The notes under the pieces: generated by a model
Seen by the model: the letters and a program-made list of their open reading frames with translations, nothing else
What the model was told of the DNA's origin: nothing
Databases searched by the model: none
Assembly (NCBI GenBank): GCA_964517465.1
Contig: CAZFEK010000014.1
Span: 17,813 to 81,812 of the forward strand
Direction: 5' to 3'
Origin: JACPUX01 sp964517465
Lineage (GTDB): Bacteria > Pseudomonadota > Gammaproteobacteria > Burkholderiales > Casimicrobiaceae
DNA: 64,000 nt
Part shown: in pieces, positions 63,232-64,000 of the stretch
Position numbering within the stretch: position 1 is the stretch's first letter
Layout of the letters: every line of letters begins with the position of its first letter
Made by a program: the position numbers and the translations under genes

Positions 63232-63272
63232 TTGACCCGAATCAAGATCGGCCACGCAGCGCGCCCCAAGAT
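63232..63272 (+). promoter_or_regulatory. FNR box and promoter of the hemerythrin gene
   Basis: TTGACCCGAATCAA (63232-63245) matches the FNR box at 9 of 10 positions. CAAGAT (63267-63272) is a weak -10 at about the class II distance. The hemerythrin ATG is at 63374. Confidence 0.6.
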
Positions 63273-63373
63273 GACTGACGCATGACACAACCCAACTGAA
63301 CGGCTTGTAGTTGGCCAGGTTCCGTGTTATCTATTTCCCCGAAATCGCTATCACTTTTCGCGGAGAACCTGCC

Positions 63374-63919
63374 ATGTTGCGCCTGTTCAACTGGGGAAAA
63401 CGATCGGACGAAATCGCGCCCGGAGATGAAAGGCCCCGGTTCGCGCCGGCTTCGGCCAGCCTCAAACCTGCGGCTCCGACCCAGGAGATGCGCTATTTCG
63501 CCGGTCTGATCGATAAGCTCAAACGCGACCACCAGGCATTGATCACTTCTTTCTTGTCCGTTCAAGCCAAATTCAGAGCCGGCGACATCACTTCCAGTTC
63601 GATCGAACTGAACCGTTTTCGGGTGGCGATCAACTCGCACTTGACCATGGAGGGGGTGAGGCTCTATGCCTATCTCGAACGGGAATTGGCCCGAGACCAA
63701 GCCAACCAAGCGCTCGTGCATGATTTTCGGGAGGAGATGGACGGCATCGGCCAGAGCGTGCTTGGCTTTCTCGCCAAATACGCCGAACTCGCACGCAATC
63801 CCGCTTTGGCCGAATCTTTTGGCCGCGACCTCGAAGCCGTGGGCAAGGTTCTGACGCAGCGCATCCAACGGGAGGAAGCGGTGCTCTATCCCTTGTATTC
63901 GCGTTCACATCAAACCTAA
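63374..63919 (+). CDS. Hemerythrin HHE-type domain protein
   Basis: A 181-residue helical protein from ATG 63374 (GGAG 11 bases upstream). Motifs of the HHE cation-binding family are visible: IDKLKRDHQALI, INSHLTMEGVRLYAYLERE and QREEAVLYPLYSRSH. The metal pattern fits a di-iron four-helix bundle, though some ligand positions are not certain by eye. Such proteins bind O2 or NO, or act in iron-sulfur repair. It is preceded by a FNR box, so probably induced at low oxygen. Last gene of the window. Confidence 0.8.
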   Translation: MLRLFNWGKRSDEIAPGDERPRFAPASASLKPAAPTQEMRYFAGLIDKLKRDHQALITSFLSVQAKFRAGDITSSSIELNRFRVAINSHLTMEGVRLYAYLERELARDQANQALVHDFREEMDGIGQSVLGFLAKYAELARNPALAESFGRDLEAVGKVLTQRIQREEAVLYPLYSRSHQT

Positions 63920-63935
63920 GCCGGACAAGCCCGAA

Positions 63936-64000
63936 CCGAAGAGGATCGCCGGGCGGCGCCGGAGCGGCCACGCCAAGGAAACGGCGTAGCGAAGGCGCCG
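63936..64000 (-). repeat. Inverted copy of the 100-bp repeat family (runs off window)
   Basis: Read on the minus strand, the last 55 bases match the tandem unit at 38007-38061 with three mismatches (CGGCGCCTTCGCTACGCCGT here, CGGCGCCTGCGCTATGCCGT there). The match then diverges to GATCCTCTTCGG, similar to GATCCTCTTTGG just after the assembly gap. The element continues beyond the window. Confidence 0.8.

Overview
The window looks like a chromosomal segment of a free-living, metabolically versatile Betaproteobacterium (Rhodocyclales/Nitrosomonadales-like; this is inference from gene content and high G+C, no marker search was possible). It carries a complete cbb3 cytochrome c oxidase cluster with FNR boxes, a selenocysteine-containing formate dehydrogenase N/O under a probable sigma-54 promoter, and a polyhydroxybutyrate (PHB) locus. 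A 100-bp run of N at 38107-38206 shows that this is draft or metagenome-assembled sequence. No rRNA, tRNA, prophage, insertion sequence or CRISPR array was found.

Layout. 1-2.4 kb: tail of a serine hydrolase, a higBA-type toxin-antitoxin pair with its own promoter and palindrome, and a two-gene unit of unknown function. 2.9-7.4 kb: exported proteins (a subtilase with a C-terminal IPTL sorting signal, a right-handed beta-helix protein) and a TPR/TolB-like protein. 7.8-13 kb: a four-gene envelope unit (ABC ATPase, FtsX-type permease, LolA-like periplasmic protein, outer-membrane barrel) next to an AraC regulator. 13.3-16.8 kb: a GGDEF-hemerythrin protein and a multi-PAS histidine kinase. 16.8-18 kb: a degraded stretch with an orphan antitoxin and a scrap of a phnA-like gene. 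18-27.6 kb: fdoGHI-fdhE, divergent from an NtrC-type regulator and a Cache-domain kinase.

27.6-37.8 kb: DUF2917/LysR pair, SUMF1-type protein, yaeQ, indolepyruvate ferredoxin oxidoreductase iorAB, an Lrp/dadA divergent pair, an HDOD protein and rimO. 37.9-38.2 kb: tandem 100-bp repeats broken by the assembly gap; an inverted relative of the same repeat ends the window. 38.3-43.8 kb: an MFS transporter and the PHB locus (phaR, phaP, phaB, phaC), with PhaR-like operators around the phaP promoter and a structured 3' end after phaP. 43.9-46.5 kb: ZIP transporter, rdgC, SafE-like protein. 46.6-55.9 kb: fnr and the ccoI-S-N-O-Q-P-G-H cluster. 56-58 kb: a nitronate monooxygenase-like enzyme and an SDR. 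58.4-63.2 kb: the prkA-yeaH-spoVR stress unit, then an FNR-box-preceded hemerythrin.

How the parts fit: the window is rich in low-oxygen biology (FNR, cbb3 oxidase, two hemerythrin-type proteins, formate oxidation) and in carbon storage and amino-acid catabolism. The most noteworthy items are the internally consistent sigma-54/UAS/two-component arrangement at the formate dehydrogenase, the duplicated structured intercistronic element flanking fdoH, the phaP 3'-end hairpin with a CCUCCUCCU loop, the four-gene envelope export unit, and the 100-bp repeat family.
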